Positions 1-7,566 are shown, counted from the stretch's first letter. The stretch: DNA of 10,636 nucleotides from Acidobacteriota bacterium (GCA_003157675.1 PMKG01000074.1:1-10636), one strand, 5' to 3'. Notes: generated by a model from the sequence alone, not told the origin. Numbers and translations are program-made.

Positions 1-2822
1 GGCGGGGCGGAGATGCTGGCCTCGATTCGATGCTGGCGCTCGCCACGGTAGCTCAGCGCGAGCGTACCGCCGGGGCCGCTGACCAGGTGGTCCGGCATCA
101 CGGGGCGCGTGCCGCTCGGCAGCCCCACCTCACTCATCCGACCAGTCGGCATCCAGTGCTCATCATCATCAAACGGCCCGGTTACCAGCAGCGTCGCCCC
201 TTGTCGGACCCAGCCGAGGATGTGCGCCCACGCCTGTTCCGTCAGGATGCGCGGGCTCGGCAGGATGATGAGCTTGGGGCATTCAGGCCAGGCGTCGATG
301 TTGAACTCCCCCACGGCCGCCATGGGCGTCCCGCAGTGGTAACACATGGCCCGCACAGCGCGTTTCGTGGCGTCGACGGCCGTCGTCCGGACGCTGAACA
401 GGTTCGCCTGAGGAATGACCATCAGGACCTGCCCGCGCTCCCGGCCGTCGAGATGCGGCGCGGCCATTCTCACGAAGGCGGTGATGCCCTGCCACGAATC
501 GAACTCCGGCTTGATGGTCCCATCCGGGCGAAGCAGGCCAATCGCGGCCTCGTTGTCGGACGGCATGTACGGGTTCGTGTTCCAGATCCAGTTGATGTAG
601 CCGGTGCCGCTGACACCAATCGCCAGCGCGAGCTTTCGCTCGAACAGGTCGCGGACGTCCTCTTCGCTTCTCCAGGGACGGCCCTCCGCCGTCTCGTAGA
701 ACATGACGCCCGTTTCCTGCACGAGGTTCGCCTTCGCCGGGTGCTTGGAGACGATCGAATCCCAGAGGAGATCGTCGTTGTACCACCACGAGTGGATGCT
801 GGTCAGATCGACTGACGGCCCGAAGAACTGGTTCGACGGGCGCTCGCCGGTGCCGCCCTCGTCCTGGCCCACCGTGATGAGCTGCCCGGGGCCTGCGGCG
901 GCGCGGATGGCCGCCGACATCTGGTCCACCCACCGGCGGAACATGTCCTGCGCGAACAGTCTGTAGTCGAGCGTCTTGAGCGGCCGGCCTGCGCCTATCA
1001 GGTTCGTATCGACGAAGTCCGCCGGTACAGGGAGGCCGAGGCCTTCACCGATCCGTCCCCGCCATCTCTCCTGCAGGTTCGACTCCCGCTCATCGTCGCT
1101 GGCTGCAGGGTAGCGCGCCGCAAGCCAGCCGGCCCACGCGCGCCGCTCGTGCTCGTCGCCGTTTGGCCGTGTGAGCCACAGGCTGTCCGCCGAGCAGAAC
1201 GACGGCTCGTTGATGAGATCCCACGCGAGGTCGTCGACGCCCGCGTAGCGCTGCGCCAGCGTTCCGACGAACGTCCGCTGCGCGTCGGCCGAGCGCGGGT
1301 CGAGGTACGGGTTCTCGCCGCCCCACGCTTCGGGAAGGAACGCGAACAGGGTGAAGATGACGGGGATGTCGTAGCGACGGGCCGTGAGCAGGAAGACGTC
1401 GAGCGCGCGCAGCGCCGACTCGTCGACGCGGCCGCCGTCCGGCATGTAGACCTTCCATCCCGTCCAGATGCCGGTGCGCACCAGGTTCACACCCGTGGCC
1501 TTCATGGCGGCGAAGTCGCGGTCCCACACGCGAGGGTTCGGCTCGAGCAGGAACCGGCGGTGCGCGTCGGAGGCCATGTAGGTCGTGCCGGTGACGACCA
1601 GCGGCCGGCCGCCGCGCGTGAAGCCATCCGCGGAGGCCGCGAGCGGCGTGCCGCCTCGCAGCATCGCCGCGTCGTACACCCAGAATCCGGTGCTGGTCTC
1701 GAGCCGTTCGGGCGGGGCACCAGAAGCGGGCGCGTCCAACGTGACCGTCGCGCGCACCTCGTAAAGGCCTCGCGCGAGCGGACGCGTCACGTCGGACCAC
1801 TCGACTCGCGCCGTCGAGTACGCGCCTGTACCGGCCAGCCGGACCATCGCCGACCTCGCGTCGTGTCCATCGGGACCCACGAGCGTCAGCCGTGCCTCGC
1901 CTGACGGGGCATTGGGAGCAGGATGGCCGGGCCGGCGCAGCGAGATGTCCACTGTCGGCGTCTCACCGGGCAGGAAACCGGCGAAGGTCGGCGCGGCGGT
2001 GAGCTCGATGGCACCGCTCGTGGCCGCATCGACGAGCCGCCGGATGGCCCAGGGAGCCAGCGACCCCCGGATCGGCGCCAGCACCCACGCGCCTCCGCTG
2101 AAACTGCCGACGAGGCGGTCGATGCGAATCAATGGCGCGGCCACCGCGCGGTTGTCCTGGTCCCGTCCCACCACCAGCGCCTGCTCGCGCCCCTCGCGCT
2201 GGCCGTCCGAGCCGTCCTCGTCCGGAAACGTCTTCGTGTTGGCCAGCCGCACGTCCATCTCATACACGACGTCCGCGCGAAAGCCGGAGGACAGCGTGAT
2301 TGGCACGCTGGGTGACGCGTCTTCGGTGGTCCACCTCCTGGCGGACGAGGCCGGCACCTCGAAGCTGTGCGTGAAGCCGAGTTGCTTGAAGGCGGCCAGC
2401 GAGAAGGGTTGCGCGATCCAGCGCCCGCTCTCGCGAACGACAGAAGTGGTGAATGGCCGCCCGCCGAGATTGACCCAGTTGCCGCCGGCTTCGAGAAAGC
2501 GCCTGATCGCCGGCCAGGCGATCTCGGGATAGGCACCGCCATACGGCATGACCAGCACGTCGTAGCGCCCGCGGTCGAGGATCGTCGACAAGCGGTCCGC
2601 GTCGAGCCACTCAACGTCGAGGCCGGCCAACGACTCGCGGAGCGCGCCCTCGCGGATCTCCTCGACGTCAGCCGACGGAAACCCGGGCTCGAAGAAGACG
2701 GCAATCCTGCTGCGGAAGGGCTCGGCCGGGCTCTGCGGCGCGACCGTCCGATCGGCGCCGGGCAGGGTGGCTCCGAGAAGCACGCTGCCGATCGCCGCCG
2801 CCACCGAGAGCCAGCCTCGCAT
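1..2822 (-). CDS. Exported clan GH-A glycoside hydrolase (cellulase / beta-galactosidase-like), 3' end outside window
   Basis: One frame stays open for 940 codons from the ATG at 2822 to the left edge without a stop, so the C-terminus is missing. Residues 1-23 form a signal peptide (MRGWLS, then a hydrophobic core ending near LPGA), predicting export. Residues about 38-125 resemble a glutamine-amidotransferase/ThuA-like fold (YDVLVMPYGG, FLEAGGNWVNLGG). After a beta-rich linker, residues about 405-760 look like a clan GH-A barrel: WDLINEPSF gives the Asn-Glu pair N538-E539 expected of the acid/base, and E703 in LVQETGVMF is the likely nucleophile. Residues about 795-905 (QVLMVIPQANLF, LIILPSPRIL) resemble the trimerisation domain of GH42 beta-galactosidases. 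It would hydrolyse a beta-linked glycan or oligosaccharide outside the cytoplasm; the exact GH family and substrate cannot be fixed by eye. cutC lies 99 bp upstream on the same strand. The clan assignment is firmer than any substrate. Confidence 0.85.
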   Translation of the reverse strand, partial: MRGWLSVAAAIGSVLLGATLPGADRTVAPQSPAEPFRSRIAVFFEPGFPSADVEEIREGALRESLAGLDVEWLDADRLSTILDRGRYDVLVMPYGGAYPEIAWPAIRRFLEAGGNWVNLGGRPFTTSVVRESGRWIAQPFSLAAFKQLGFTHSFEVPASSARRWTTEDASPSVPITLSSGFRADVVYEMDVRLANTKTFPDEDGSDGQREGREQALVVGRDQDNRAVAAPLIRIDRLVGSFSGGAWVLAPIRGSLAPWAIRRLVDAATSGAIELTAAPTFAGFLPGETPTVDISLRRPGHPAPNAPSGEARLTLVGPDGHDARSAMVRLAGTGAYSTARVEWSDVTRPLARGLYEVRATVTLDAPASGAPPERLETSTGFWVYDAAMLRGGTPLAASADGFTRGGRPLVVTGTTYMASDAHRRFLLEPNPRVWDRDFAAMKATGVNLVRTGIWTGWKVYMPDGGRVDESALRALDVFLLTARRYDIPVIFTLFAFLPEAWGGENPYLDPRSADAQRTFVGTLAQRYAGVDDLAWDLINEPSFCSADSLWLTRPNGDEHERRAWAGWLAARYPAASDDERESNLQERWRGRIGEGLGLPVPADFVDTNLIGAGRPLKTLDYRLFAQDMFRRWVDQMSAAIRAAAGPGQLITVGQDEGGTGERPSNQFFGPSVDLTSIHSWWYNDDLLWDSIVSKHPAKANLVQETGVMFYETAEGRPWRSEEDVRDLFERKLALAIGVSGTGYINWIWNTNPYMPSDNEAAIGLLRPDGTIKPEFDSWQGITAFVRMAAPHLDGRERGQVLMVIPQANLFSVRTTAVDATKRAVRAMCYHCGTPMAAVGEFNIDAWPECPKLIILPSPRILTEQAWAHILGWVRQGATLLVTGPFDDDEHWMPTGRMSEVGLPSGTRPVMPDHLVSGPGGTLALSYRGERQHRIEASISAP

Positions 2823-2830
2823 GAGTCGTC

Positions 2831-2840
2831 TTCTTCCTCC
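2831..2840 (-). promoter_or_regulatory. Ribosome binding site of the glycoside hydrolase gene
   Basis: Read on the minus strand, GGAGGAAGAA lies just upstream of the ATG at 2822. The GGAGG core is 13 nt from the start, a little long, but the purine run continues towards the ATG. It supports the start that gives a clean signal peptide. Confidence 0.55.
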
Positions 2841-2874
2841 GAAAGACATTGGCACCGCGCATCGTCGTGAGCCG

Positions 2875-2898
2875 TCACGCGTATGGCGTCAGGCGTGA
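2875..2898. repeat. Short inverted repeat between cutC and the glycoside hydrolase gene
   Basis: TCACGC (2875-2880) and GCGTGA (2893-2898) are perfect inverted arms of 6 bp around a 12-nt loop. They lie in the 99-bp gap between the cutC stop and the downstream glycosidase gene. It could be a weak terminator or a leader hairpin, but no T-run follows on either strand and arms this short can arise by chance in GC-rich DNA. No convincing promoter is visible in the rest of the gap. Confidence 0.25.
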
Positions 2899-2921
2899 GC
2901 CGACGGCCGCGCGCGCCGCGG

Positions 2922-3671
2922 TCAGGCGCGTCCCGTCGCCGCTGCGATGACGGCGTCCACCGACTCGGGACGCGTCACCTCCTGCGAGTACTCCGGCGGC
3001 CTGAGCGTGCCGCCCATGAACACCCGCGGATTGCGGTAGAGCATGCGCCCCTCGCGCGGCTCGAGACTGGCGAAGTGGAGTTCGCTCGCGCCCGATGCCG
3101 CGCCGATGCGCCCCGCGTTGCGCTCGGTGATGCCGCCGCCCGGCATCACGATGATCCGGCCGGCCGCTCGCCTGACCAGCCTCGCGATCTGGTCGAGCCC
3201 CTCGATCACGCTCGGTTCCTGGCCGGAGGTCAGCACCCGCTCGACGCCGAGCGCGACGAGCGTGTCGAGCGCCTCGAACGGATCGCGCGTCACGTCGAAG
3301 GCGCGGTGGAACGTCACCGGGAGCGGACGGGCGAGCGCGGCGAGCTCCGCTGTCCGTTCGCGGTCCACGGTGCCGTCGGGGCTCAGCAGCCCGAATACGA
3401 CGCCGTTCACCCCCATCTCCTTCGCGGCCAGCAGATCCTCGCGCATCACGGCAAACTCGGTGTCGGTATAGCAGAAGTCGCCGCCGCGCGGCCGCACCAT
3501 CGCCATGATGCCGATCTGCAGTCGCTCGCGCGCGACGCGAATGGTCCCGTGGCTGGGCGTCAGCCCGCCCTCGAGCAGATCGCTGCACAGCTCCACGCGG
3601 TGCGCGCCACCTTCCTCGGCCGCCATGGCCGCCTCGGCCGAGTCCACGCAGACCTCGAAGATCAGGCTCAT
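2922..3671 (-). CDS. cutC: CutC family protein (PF03932), copper homeostasis-annotated TIM-barrel
   Basis: The 249-residue product matches the usual CutC length (E. coli CutC is about 248). Conserved blocks appear in order: FEVCVDS (5-11), GGAHRVELC (21-29), GGLTPS (35-40), MVRPRGGDFCY (58-68), TFHRAFD (120-126), RVLTSG (145-150), IIVMPGGGI (173-181) and ELHFAS (197-202). These fit a cytoplasmic TIM barrel; no signal peptide is present. The start at 3671 (MSLIFEVCVDS) is chosen because homology begins there; an in-frame ATG at 3794 would add 41 Arg-rich residues unlike CutC and run into the peptidase gene. A GGAGGG lies about 20 nt upstream, too far for a standard site. The family is named for copper tolerance in E. 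coli, but a direct copper role is disputed and no enzymatic activity is settled. Its position before a glycosidase gene on the same strand hints at a sugar-related role, which is inference. Confidence 0.93.
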   Translation of the reverse strand: MSLIFEVCVDSAEAAMAAEEGGAHRVELCSDLLEGGLTPSHGTIRVARERLQIGIMAMVRPRGGDFCYTDTEFAVMREDLLAAKEMGVNGVVFGLLSPDGTVDRERTAELAALARPLPVTFHRAFDVTRDPFEALDTLVALGVERVLTSGQEPSVIEGLDQIARLVRRAAGRIIVMPGGGITERNAGRIGAASGASELHFASLEPREGRMLYRNPRVFMGGTLRPPEYSQEVTRPESVDAVIAAATGRA

Positions 3672-3717
3672 AGCCGCCAATGGTAACCGATCCCTCCAAA
3701 CCGGCCACTGCCGGCGA

Positions 3718-3723
3718 TATAGT
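3718..3723 (+). promoter_or_regulatory. Possible -10 element (TATAGT) for the M14 peptidase gene
   Basis: TATAGT matches the sigma-70 -10 consensus at five of six positions and is the only AT-rich hexamer in the divergent region. The hexamer 17 bp upstream (TCCAAA, 3695-3700) matches the -35 consensus poorly. Transcription would start near 3730 and leave a leader of about 55 nt. The complementary strand reads TACTAT here, so the island could also serve cutC. The 5-bp inverted repeat at 3701-3714 falls in the would-be spacer and could be an operator; this is speculative. Confidence 0.35.
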
Positions 3724-3776
3724 ACACACACCCCGTCGCGCCGGTCGCGCGGGGCCAACTGCCTGCTCACGTCCCT

Positions 3777-3780
3777 GGAG
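3777..3780 (+). promoter_or_regulatory. Ribosome binding site of the M14 peptidase gene
   Basis: GGAG lies 6 nt upstream of the ATG at 3787. The spacing is good, and it selects this start over upstream in-frame starts, including one at 3505 that lies inside the antisense of cutC. Confidence 0.65.
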
Positions 3781-3786
3781 TTCCCG

Positions 3787-6456
3787 ATGCGCAAGACCGC
3801 CTACGCGATTCTCCTCATGGCCCTCGCCGGCCGGGTGATGCTTCTCGGCGCGGTTCCGGCCGTGCCGACGCCCGAATCCGTCCTCGGCTTCAAGCTCGGC
3901 GCCGACAACAGGCTCGCCACCTACGACCAGTCGATCGCGTACCTCAAGACGCTCGCGGCCGCGAGCCCGTCGATCAAGGTCGTCGAAGCCGGGCGGACCA
4001 CCGGGGGGCGGACCATGTACTTCGCCCTCGTGTCGAACCCGGCGAATCTCGCCAACCTCGATCGGCTCCGCGAAATCGCCCAGCGGCTGGCGCACCCGCA
4101 GAACCTGACCGATGCCCAGGCTCGGGCGCTGGCGCGAGAGGGCAAGGCGTTCGTGCACCTCGACGGCGGGTGCCACGCCACCGAAGTCGCCGGCGCGCAG
4201 ATGATCCCGCAGCTCGCCTACGACCTCCTCACGCGGCCGGACGACCCGGTCGTCCGCCAGATCCTGGCCGACGACGTGGTGATGCTGTGGCCGACGATGA
4301 ACCCGGACGGCCAGCAGATGGTGGCCGAGTGGCTCGCCAGGAACGCAGGCACGCCGTACGAGCAGTCGCCGCTGCCGCGCCTCTACCAGGAGTACGTCGG
4401 GCACGACAACAACCGCGACGGGTACATGGTCAACATGGTCGAGTCGCGGGTGCTCGAGCACGCCTGGCGCCAGTGGGAGCCAGATATCATCTACGTGTTC
4501 CACCAGACGGCGCCGTTCCCGACCCGCATCTGGTTGCCGCCGTTCTCCGAGCCGGTAGGACTCCACGCGCCGCCGATCGTCTCGCGCGAGATCAACATGA
4601 TCGGGATGGCCATCGCACAGGGCCTCGACGAGCGGGGACAAGTCGGCGCCACCCACATGGGCACTTCGTTCGACGCGTGGTATCCGGGCTACGTCGACTA
4701 CGCGCCGGCCTTCAAGAACATCCCCGCGTTCTGGACCGAGACGGCAGGCAACCAGGCGGCGCCTCACGAGTACACGCCGACCGACCTGCCGCCGGCGTTT
4801 CGGGACCTCAGGCCGCAGAGCCTCTATTCGAGCCCGTGGCCGGCCGGCTGGTGGCGTCTCGCCGACGCTGTCGGCTACGACGAGACCGCCGCGCTCGCGA
4901 CGCTCGAGTACGCGGCGAAGTACAAGGACGGGCTCCTCTACAACCGCTATCAGTCGGGGCGCGACCAGATCGCCAAGGGCAGGACCACGGCGCCGTACGC
5001 CTACGTGATCCCGCAGAAGCAGCGCGACCCGGTGGCGCCCGTCGAACTGCTGCGGCGCCTGGCGTTCGGCGGCGTGCGCGTCTCGCAGCTCACCGCGACA
5101 GCGACGATCGACGGCGTGGAGTACCCGGCGGGCACGTGGGTCGTGCCGACCGACCAGGAGTTCGCCGCGATGGCGCGCGAGGTGCTCGACGTGCAGCAGT
5201 ACCCGGACCTGCGCCAGTACCCCGGCGGGCCGCCGATGCGGCCGTATGACGCGGCCGGCTGGACTTTGCCGCTCCAGATGGGCGTGCAGGTGGCATACGT
5301 GTCGAAGCCGCTCGACGGCGACGTGCGCGCGAAGCTGGTGTCACTCGGCGCGGCCGCGCCGGCCCGGGCCAGGGTCACTCCCTACAACATGACCGAGCCG
5401 AAGGACGCGTCGCCATTCGACAGCGTGCCCGGCATCGGTTTCGACTCGAACCCCGCGGCGGCCGCGATCGTCCCGCTGCCGGGCGCCATGACCGGCACCG
5501 GGCCGGTCCTGCTCGTCGACCCGGCCGAGAACAACGCCTATCGCGCGGTCAACCGGGCCTGGAAGCAGGGGGCCACCGTCGGCGTGGTGCGTGCGTCGGA
5601 CGGAGCAGGCCGGCGCTTCGCCATCAGCGGCCTGAGCGAATCGGCACAGGCGGCGCTCGTCAAGGACCTCGCCCTCGTCGCGGAACGATCGACGGCCAGC
5701 GGCGAGCCGCTCGCCAAGCCGCGGATCGGACTGTTCGAACCGTGGACCGGCAGCATGGACGAAGGATGGACGCGGTGGCTGCTGGAGCAATATGGGTTCG
5801 AGTTCGTGCTCGTTCATCCTGAGGACTTCAAGACGCCGCTGCGCGACCGCGTGGACGTGTTGCTCCTGGCCGATGACGCACGGGTTCCGGTGGCTGGAGG
5901 AGGGGGCGGGCGCGGTGGCCAGCGCGGCGGGGAACCTCGCGCCGTCCGGCCGGAATACGCTTACACGCTGACGCCAGCCGACCTGCAGGCGTTCGAAGCG
6001 TTCGTCCGGGGAGGCGGGACGCTCGTCTGCTTCAACAGCGCCACGCGGTTCGTCATCCAGCAGTTCAAGCTGCCCGTCAAGAACGTGGTCGAGGGGCTCA
6101 GGGCGGAGGAGTTCTTCCTGCGAGGGTCGATCGTCGAGGTCAAGCCCGACCTCACTCACCCGGTGATGGCGGGCATGCCGGCCCGCGCGGCCGTGTTCGT
6201 CGATGGGAGCCCGGTGTTCGACACGCTGGACGGCTTCTCCGGCACCGTGCTCGCCCGCTATGCGGACTCGGGTTCGCCGCTCCTCTCGGGTTATCTCATC
6301 GGCGAGAAGTTCCTCCAGGGGAAGGCGGCGGCCGTCGACGTGTCGCTCGACCGCGGCCACGTCGTCCTGCTCGGCTTCAGGCCGCAGTGGCGGGACCAGT
6401 CGTTCGGCACCTTCAGGGTGGTGTTCAACGCGGCGCTTTACGGCGCGGCGCGATAG
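3787..6456 (+). CDS. Exported M14 family zinc carboxypeptidase with C-terminal amidotransferase-like domain
   Basis: The 889-residue product begins with a signal peptide (MRKTAYAILLMALAG, hydrophobic to about residue 25, probable cleavage after AVPA). The catalytic domain covers about residues 30-340. HATE provides the HxxE zinc pair H130 and E133, FHQ provides the third ligand H239, and E318 in WTETAGN sits where M14 enzymes have their catalytic Glu. It would remove C-terminal residues from peptides, or trim an amide-linked substrate, in the periplasm or outside the cell. A middle region (about 400-560) has no domain I can name. Residues about 645-889 look like a class I amidotransferase-like fold (RIGLFEPWTG, FVRGGGTLVCFN, GHVVLLGFRPQW) with no evident nucleophile elbow, so probably non-catalytic. 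A Gly/Arg-rich loop (704-715) interrupts this domain. Large two-domain M14 proteins of this size are common in Acidobacteriota and Bacteroidota. It appears monocistronic, divergent from cutC and followed by a hairpin. Family call firm, substrate unknown. Confidence 0.9.
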   Translation: MRKTAYAILLMALAGRVMLLGAVPAVPTPESVLGFKLGADNRLATYDQSIAYLKTLAAASPSIKVVEAGRTTGGRTMYFALVSNPANLANLDRLREIAQRLAHPQNLTDAQARALAREGKAFVHLDGGCHATEVAGAQMIPQLAYDLLTRPDDPVVRQILADDVVMLWPTMNPDGQQMVAEWLARNAGTPYEQSPLPRLYQEYVGHDNNRDGYMVNMVESRVLEHAWRQWEPDIIYVFHQTAPFPTRIWLPPFSEPVGLHAPPIVSREINMIGMAIAQGLDERGQVGATHMGTSFDAWYPGYVDYAPAFKNIPAFWTETAGNQAAPHEYTPTDLPPAFRDLRPQSLYSSPWPAGWWRLADAVGYDETAALATLEYAAKYKDGLLYNRYQSGRDQIAKGRTTAPYAYVIPQKQRDPVAPVELLRRLAFGGVRVSQLTATATIDGVEYPAGTWVVPTDQEFAAMAREVLDVQQYPDLRQYPGGPPMRPYDAAGWTLPLQMGVQVAYVSKPLDGDVRAKLVSLGAAAPARARVTPYNMTEPKDASPFDSVPGIGFDSNPAAAAIVPLPGAMTGTGPVLLVDPAENNAYRAVNRAWKQGATVGVVRASDGAGRRFAISGLSESAQAALVKDLALVAERSTASGEPLAKPRIGLFEPWTGSMDEGWTRWLLEQYGFEFVLVHPEDFKTPLRDRVDVLLLADDARVPVAGGGGGRGGQRGGEPRAVRPEYAYTLTPADLQAFEAFVRGGGTLVCFNSATRFVIQQFKLPVKNVVEGLRAEEFFLRGSIVEVKPDLTHPVMAGMPARAAVFVDGSPVFDTLDGFSGTVLARYADSGSPLLSGYLIGEKFLQGKAAAVDVSLDRGHVVLLGFRPQWRDQSFGTFRVVFNAALYGAAR

Positions 6457-6464
6457 ACGATGTG

Positions 6465-6523
6465 CCTGACGGGGCTGAGGGCTGACGGCCGGTCTCGTAA
6501 CCTTCCGGCCCGCTTCCGTCAGG
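6465..6523 (+). terminator. Nested inverted repeat after the peptidase gene, possible terminator
   Basis: Outer arms CCTGACGG (6465-6472) and CCGTCAGG (6516-6523) are perfect complements of 8 bp. Inner arms GGCCGG (6487-6492) and CCGGCC (6505-6510) are perfect complements of 6 bp around a 12-nt loop. The outer arm starts 9 nt after the stop codon. No T-run follows on the plus strand, so it is not a classical intrinsic terminator; it could be a Rho-assisted terminator or a 3'-end stabiliser. The two nested pairings make chance less likely than for a single short repeat. Confidence 0.45.
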
Positions 6524-6580
6524 ACCATGCAAGCGGGCATACCGCAAGGAGTTAGCGGGGAACGTGTGCCTGGGATGAGG

Positions 6581-6586
6581 TACAAT
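6581..6586 (+). promoter_or_regulatory. Possible -10 element (TACAAT) for the TRAP operon
   Basis: TACAAT matches the sigma-70 -10 consensus at five of six positions. It lies 24 nt upstream of the TatT start, giving a short leader of about 18 nt. The hexamer 17 bp upstream (GGGAAC, 6558-6563) is a poor sigma-70 -35, although GGAAC resembles the -35 core of many ECF sigma promoters. The adjacent GGAAGG (6588-6593) is too far from the ATG to act as a normal ribosome binding site. Confidence 0.35.
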
Positions 6587-6610
6587 GGAAGGTCCCCTTT
6601 GCTGATCGAT

Positions 6611-7525
6611 ATGTCACCTACCATCGTCGCTCGCGCCCTGGTCGTCGCGCTGTTGGCCGCCTCGCTGACGGGCTGTTCGCTCGTCAAGAGCAAGGCGATC
6701 AACATGGTCGGCGACACGCTGGCGGAGTCCGGGTCGAACTTCGCCACTGACGACGACCCCGAGCTGATCGCGGCGGCCATCCCATTCGGTTTGAAGACGA
6801 TCGAGGGGCTCCTGGTCGAGTCGCCGCACCACAAGGGACTGCTGTTCGCCGCCGCCAGCGGCTTCACGCAGTTCTCCTACGCGTTCGTCCAGCAGGAGGC
6901 CGACTACGTCGAGGCGCAGGACCTGCAGAAGGCCACGGCCATGCGGCTGCGCGCCAAGAAGCTGTATCTGCGGGCGGTCGGCTACGGCATGCGGGATTTC
7001 GACGAGGAGATTTCCGGGTTCAGCGAGCAGGTCCGCAAGGACCCCGACGCCGCGCTGGCGAAGACGACGAAGAAGCACGTGCCGCTGCTGTACTACACCG
7101 GCGCCGCCTGGGCCGCGGCCTTCGCCATCGACGTGAACGATGCCGAGCTGTCGGTCCACCAGACGGCGATGGAGAAGATGCTGCGCCGCGCGCTGGCGCT
7201 CGACGACACGTGGGAGCTGGGGTCGTTGCACGACTTCTTCATCTCGTGGGAGGCGGGCCACGCGTCGGCTGGCGGGTCGATGGAGAAGGCGCGCGAGCAC
7301 TACTTCCGCGCCATGCAGATCTCGGCCGGCGCGCGCGTGTCGCCGATGGTGTCGTTCGCCGAATCGGTGCTCGTGCCCGAACAGAAGAAGGCGGAGTTCG
7401 AGAAACTGTTGAACGAGGCGGTGGCCGTCGACCTCGGCAAGACGCCGCCCGAGCAGAAGCTGGCCAACGTGCTGGCCCAGCGCCGGGCCAAGTGGCTGCT
7501 GTCGCGGGTCGACGAACTGTTCTAA
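6611..7525 (+). CDS. tatT: TatT-like TPR lipoprotein of a TRAP transporter (TPAT type)
   Basis: The 304-residue product begins with a lipoprotein signal peptide ending in the lipobox LTGC, with C22 as the lipidated residue; Ser at +2 predicts sorting to the outer membrane in a Gram-negative cell. The rest is almost all helical with repeated helix pairs (about 50-100, 110-130, 185-212, 224-240, 256-300), such as LRRALALDDTWELG and MEKAREHYFRAMQIS, which read as degenerate tetratricopeptide repeats. This layout matches TatT (Treponema pallidum Tp0956), which pairs with a TRAP binding protein, and the next two genes encode exactly those TRAP parts. The family is thought to form a trimer that docks the binding protein and may pass ligand to it. 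The start at 6611 is chosen because it places the lipobox at residue 22; the in-frame ATG at 6527 would put it at residue 50 behind a charged stretch. First gene of the transporter operon. Confidence 0.85.
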   Translation: MSPTIVARALVVALLAASLTGCSLVKSKAINMVGDTLAESGSNFATDDDPELIAAAIPFGLKTIEGLLVESPHHKGLLFAAASGFTQFSYAFVQQEADYVEAQDLQKATAMRLRAKKLYLRAVGYGMRDFDEEISGFSEQVRKDPDAALAKTTKKHVPLLYYTGAAWAAAFAIDVNDAELSVHQTAMEKMLRRALALDDTWELGSLHDFFISWEAGHASAGGSMEKAREHYFRAMQISAGARVSPMVSFAESVLVPEQKKAEFEKLLNEAVAVDLGKTPPEQKLANVLAQRRAKWLLSRVDELF

Positions 7526-7542
7526 CACCGGCTTCAACGTCC

Positions 7543-7566
7543 GTAGGGCGGGTCTTCAGACCCGCC
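7543..7566 (+). repeat. REP-like hairpin (GTAG plus 8-bp stem), copy 1
   Basis: GTAG (7543-7546) is followed at once by a perfect hairpin: GGCGGGTC (7547-7554), loop TTCA (7555-7558), GACCCGCC (7559-7566). It lies 17 nt after the tatT stop and 56 nt before the dctP start. GTAG abutting an imperfect or perfect palindrome is the hallmark of REP elements mobilised by RAYT transposases. Two related copies sit after the permease gene. In this intergenic position it could also stabilise the tatT message or reduce read-through into dctP. Confidence 0.75.

Larger units (their letters stand above)
3672..3786. other. Divergent intergenic region between cutC and the M14 peptidase gene
   Basis: These 115 bp separate two divergently transcribed genes, so promoters for both must lie here or in the flanking coding sequence. 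Visible elements are an AT-rich island at 3717-3724 in otherwise GC-rich DNA, a 5-bp inverted repeat (CCGGC 3701-3705, GCCGG 3710-3714) directly upstream of it, and a Shine-Dalgarno-like GGAG near the right end. Confidence 0.6.

Noticed and set aside
30..2532. Several plus-strand frames opposite the left-hand glycosidase gene (for example 30-815, 1149-1904, 1912-2532)
   Set aside because: The minus strand has one uninterrupted frame of 940 codons here with signal peptide and GH-A catalytic motifs; the plus-strand products are low-complexity shadows.
3505..3786. N-terminal extension of the M14 peptidase to an ATG at 3505
   Set aside because: It would add 94 residues read from the antisense of cutC ahead of a proper signal peptide; the start at 3787 has a good ribosome binding site.
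3672..3794. N-terminal extension of CutC to an ATG at 3794
   Set aside because: The added 41 residues are Arg-rich and unlike the family, and the start would lie inside the divergent peptidase gene.
2875..4767. Long open frame on the minus strand (630 codons) across cutC and the peptidase gene
   Set aside because: It lies out of frame over two genes with clear family motifs, and its product is Arg/Gly/Ala-rich without recognisable domains; long antisense frames are expected in DNA with GC-biased third positions.
6527..6610. Upstream start for the TatT-like protein at 6527
   Set aside because: It would place the lipobox Cys at residue 50 behind charged residues and include the probable promoter; 6611 gives a standard lipoprotein signal.
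5341..6867. Open frame of 508 codons on the minus strand opposite the peptidase C-terminus
   Set aside because: It overlaps the peptidase and the TatT gene, has mirror-frame composition and no recognisable motif.
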